Source: Nitzschia sp. DOCU1
Lineage: Eukaryota > Bacillariophyta > Bacillariophyceae > Bacillariales > Bacillariaceae
Assembly (NCBI GenBank): GCA_951394045.1
Contig: OX595998.1
Span: 496,001 to 560,000 of the forward strand
Reading direction: 5' to 3'
Length of the DNA stretch: 64,000 nt
The notes beneath the pieces are model-generated. The model was given only the letters and a program-made list of their open reading frames with translations. It ran no database searches and had not been told where the DNA came from. Position numbers and translations under genes: made by a program. The first letter of the stretch is position 1. Every line of letters starts with the position of its first letter. This document shows, one piece after another, positions 62,501 through 64,000 of this stretch.

Positions 62501-64000
62501 AATTGTGCACGTTGGTTTTCCACTGGAGCTTGGTGACTGCCCAAGATCTTATGAGCCGTAGATGCTGATAGTTGTTCGATTGTTGTTTCATGGCCTTGAG
62601 CATCGTGGAGAGTAAGACGGGGGCCAAATTGGCCGGGGCGTAGGACTGGTGCGCCTTTGGTGGTGAACTGGACCCAAAGAAAATGATAGTAGCATTTCGA
62701 GAATTCTAAATCGCCCCCGCTTGCGTAAAGAATATCCCGCCAGAGTTGTGCATCATGTTGCGCTTGAGTGACCATCTCATCCATCGTGCTATGGCGATCG
62801 CCTGTAGTTTGGCTGTTGTTGTCATCAACAAATCCCACCATTCCAAGCTTCAAAGTCTTGGATTTATCCGGAGTTTGATATAAAGCCCCGTGGCACTGTT
62901 GGTCAAAGATATCGAAGTAAGTAGAGCCGCTCAGAGCCCAGGCCGGAGGGGATGAAGTGCTTCCTTGGCCATTTCCAAATACCGGGTCTTCAGACGAGTG
63001 TTGATATGACGCTGTAGAGACGCCGAGCATGGTCTTGATGAAATATTGCGCGTACTGTAAGAAGTCCCCTTGGACCTCCGCCACAGTTGCCTGGAGACCG
63101 AACGATCGAGCGATGAGGACAGTAATGTGAGAGAGCATTCTGTCGTAACATGACGTAGCATCGTTGTTGAATTTTAGATGTGGGAATCTGGTTGCCATCA
63201 CATAATCGTACTGAAGAATTTCGATGAGGATCGGATCGAGTGCTTGGCGACCAGGCCGAGAACCGTAGCATCCAGGATTCAGCAGGTTCTTATCCTCAGC
63301 ATAATGTAATAAATCGCGGAATTTGATGCCGAAGAAGGCATTGAGCGTGGCTTCGTACAAATGTATCACCCGCAGACGGTGAAGATACGGGTTCCCGGGT
63401 TCTTTCTCCAACATGGCCGTGACCACTGTTTTCCACAGCTCGAAGCAATATCCCGTTTTTTCGGCGTATTTCAACGTAGAGAAATGAGCCTCCCAAATGG
63501 AGCGTCGGGCGTCCAGAAAAGATTGAAATTGCTCTGAGTCTTTCGTTGGATCGAGACCAGACGGACGGAATAAGGCATGGTAGTGGCTGAGATGCCGGCC
63601 AGATGGCGAAGTAGTAGTTCGTTCGTCCCACAGTTTGAATTTCTTAACCATATCGGCGAGCTTGAGTAGATGTTGACGCTCGGGTACGCGTCGTTTGCAT
63701 GCGCGCAGTATATTCTGGGCCTGTTTATCCGAGGTCAAGGTAGAGACATCGAAGGTTCCATCCAAAATAGCATTAGCAGTGGGCGTCTGGGCACCCCATC
63801 CGATAGCTTCGACGATGTTGGGTTGAGCCAGTGGAGTGGCGCGGGCCTGACCGAAGTGCTCCAAATTCCGTTGCAACAGAGTAGCCTCGATTTCTGCTGG
63901 ATCCTGTAGGACCTTCCACTGTGTGGGGTCGTCGCGAGGGACCGTCTTAGGATCTGCGGAGGGATCAATAGGGACTTTCAGGACAGTGATACCACTCGAC
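59560..64000 (-). CDS. LINE reverse transcriptase-RNase H ORF (partial, runs off right edge)
   Basis: The reading frame is open from 64000 to the stop at 59560, at least 1479 residues; the first in-window start-like codon is not the real start. RT motifs in order are YGSRPGRQALDPI, LKFNNDATSCYDRM, GNGQGSTSSPPAWAL and the catalytic VGFVDDNNSQ (about 62821-62835). Thumb-like sequence follows. An RNase H domain comes next (MVTDGGAESEYGSFGWVIG near 61285, an AENYGGKAA Glu and LQFYSDNQGF). A zinc motif CPSCHLPHEHDDHIFQCPD lies near 60470-60520, with a basic Ser/Pro-rich end. No lesion is seen over 4.4 kb, so this copy could be active. The endonuclease, if present, lies outside the window. Confidence 0.9.
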   Translation of the reverse strand, partial: SSGITVLKVPIDPSADPKTVPRDDPTQWKVLQDPAEIEATLLQRNLEHFGQARATPLAQPNIVEAIGWGAQTPTANAILDGTFDVSTLTSDKQAQNILRACKRRVPERQHLLKLADMVKKFKLWDERTTTSPSGRHLSHYHALFRPSGLDPTKDSEQFQSFLDARRSIWEAHFSTLKYAEKTGYCFELWKTVVTAMLEKEPGNPYLHRLRVIHLYEATLNAFFGIKFRDLLHYAEDKNLLNPGCYGSRPGRQALDPILIEILQYDYVMATRFPHLKFNNDATSCYDRMLSHITVLIARSFGLQATVAEVQGDFLQYAQYFIKTMLGVSTASYQHSSEDPVFGNGQGSTSSPPAWALSGSTYFDIFDQQCHGALYQTPDKSKTLKLGMVGFVDDNNSQTTGDRHSTMDEMVTQAQHDAQLWRDILYASGGDLEFSKCYYHFLWVQFTTKGAPVLRPGQFGPRLTLHDAQGHETTIEQLSASTAHKILGSHQAPVENQRAQFRTLLEKSKKCARLLASSYVRPGEAWTFYLNFFLPSIGYPLGVSHLTASQLDALQRTMVSVTLQKMNYTSKFPRAVVFGPSRFCGLDLRDLKIEQGVEQIRLLLRNLRQSNSQAGSLALITIESLQFSAGTGTPLLEDPAQFLPQLDGFWIKSLRQFLASIKGQIIIAGVKIQPLQREHDFYLMDFVLSSGAFDPDDIRIVNACRLYLEVLTISDIATADGKYIQPPVASGELTMEYSISRLVQPRQERPLDSHWVKWRRLIRLLSHSDGKLHQPLGRWMGSNSVLRRTWKTLYSPASEALYVWHGHQYAVHLPVRPHVFDYSPIRHEETCPDGIPVPCDSIVDGIRIPASFPGIVPGPTSITYATLQEFFDSQPEHVSSLLQLWEFPSGEVYSAFAMISDLSDIAMVTDGGAESEYGSFGWVIGRISTQERLARGKGVTFGYDPKSYRAENYGGKAAHWFLQLSFQFLNRPLPSGSLQFYSDNQGFIKKQEFVRSYSTALNSTVLHSEWDLIVANHDLMKAYPDPPSLHHIHGHQDKLRTISELSFEVQLNIEADALSSEALEAVGTPFPRVPFDPASRAQLTIGGYTVTRRIETTIRTHASLPALRQYYNERFQWTDECFDTVDWDAFSQGAKRQRSKRKFITKLTFNQLPTGSRLHQRDPKYDDRCPSCHLPHEHDDHIFQCPDRLRALWRKDFILFLDHQFREQFDPYLFDILRRGLTAYFNDDVANLSWHDIPHSYHRLIKAQTYLGWDHLVRGKFVRDWQELQDAYLRRCPASHSARRTNNFFGSVISVILEKSHDLWKVRCDARHGHDRVTAARAEMEQLDRELSHLYSLRDRVQPEDRSCFYADVATHLQMPARSIKNWLNVNAPLIRYSVRAAEAEARRNTSTITTLFPTVPPPSPIRRSRHAHRAALSTSKVTSLPKTKPTHLSAYFPINPIQTPHPPRYKRPCTRTQHSTVSSRTIQRKLSDLWPDHPS

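Overview
The window looks like nuclear DNA of a stramenopile alga, most likely a pennate diatom. Supporting signs are: introns of 67 and 77 bp with GT..AG ends; a bipartite plastid presequence with a diatom-style VSA-W cleavage motif; Ser/Thr/Pro-rich cell-surface proteins; zinc-knuckle Copia elements and RT/RNase H LINEs; and a giant secreted Pro/Thr-repeat protein of the kind seen among diatom wall and mucilage proteins. The species cannot be fixed from sequence alone.

Layout. 1-3667 has no convincing gene. 3668-12299 is a compact genic block: two head-to-head paralogues of mitochondrial ribosomal protein bL12, a small four-helix membrane protein, a Ser/Thr/Pro-rich single-pass membrane protein, and a three-exon SAP + HAT/TPR gene that is probably a plastid RNA-maturation factor. 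12547-21323 is a complete Copia LTR element (537/534-bp LTRs, 6-bp target duplication) whose coding region is broken by a nested endonuclease/RT LINE, a frameshift and two stops. 21630-22469 is a PIF/Harbinger-like MITE. 22470-25025 is mostly non-coding and leads into the giant gene.

25026-42482 is one uninterrupted 5818-residue ORF: signal peptide, SDSPSDVP repeats with tetrabasic sites, and about 12 kb of 12-bp repeats coding PT(A/T/S)G. These repeats alternate with eight homologous cysteine modules, and the C-terminus carries a DxDGDGIPDDC motif. The last 257 codons plus about 620 bp of 3' flank are tandemly duplicated (copy 2 at 57643-59035).

The first copy of this duplication is split by a nest of elements at 43003-57541, and the second copy preserves the empty site. 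The outermost layer is a TIR element with perfect 30-bp ends and a 3-bp target duplication (ctg), with GTCGG-rich subterminal repeats, a 0.7-kb long inverted repeat and gene-like cargo. A Gypsy LTR element sits inside the cargo gene (44399-54452, minus strand, 5-bp duplication ctgct). A CACTA-like DNA element with a 177-bp open-frame satellite sits inside the Gypsy 5' LTR (49953-54250, 3-bp duplication cca). A 5'-truncated LINE with a 51-bp target duplication lies at the Gypsy/cargo boundary (54461-56150).

59560-64000 (minus strand) is a long intact RT + RNase H LINE ORF running off the window end.

The genic block serves organelle translation and RNA metabolism and the cell surface. The rest is a secreted giant protein gene and the mobile elements around its 3' end.
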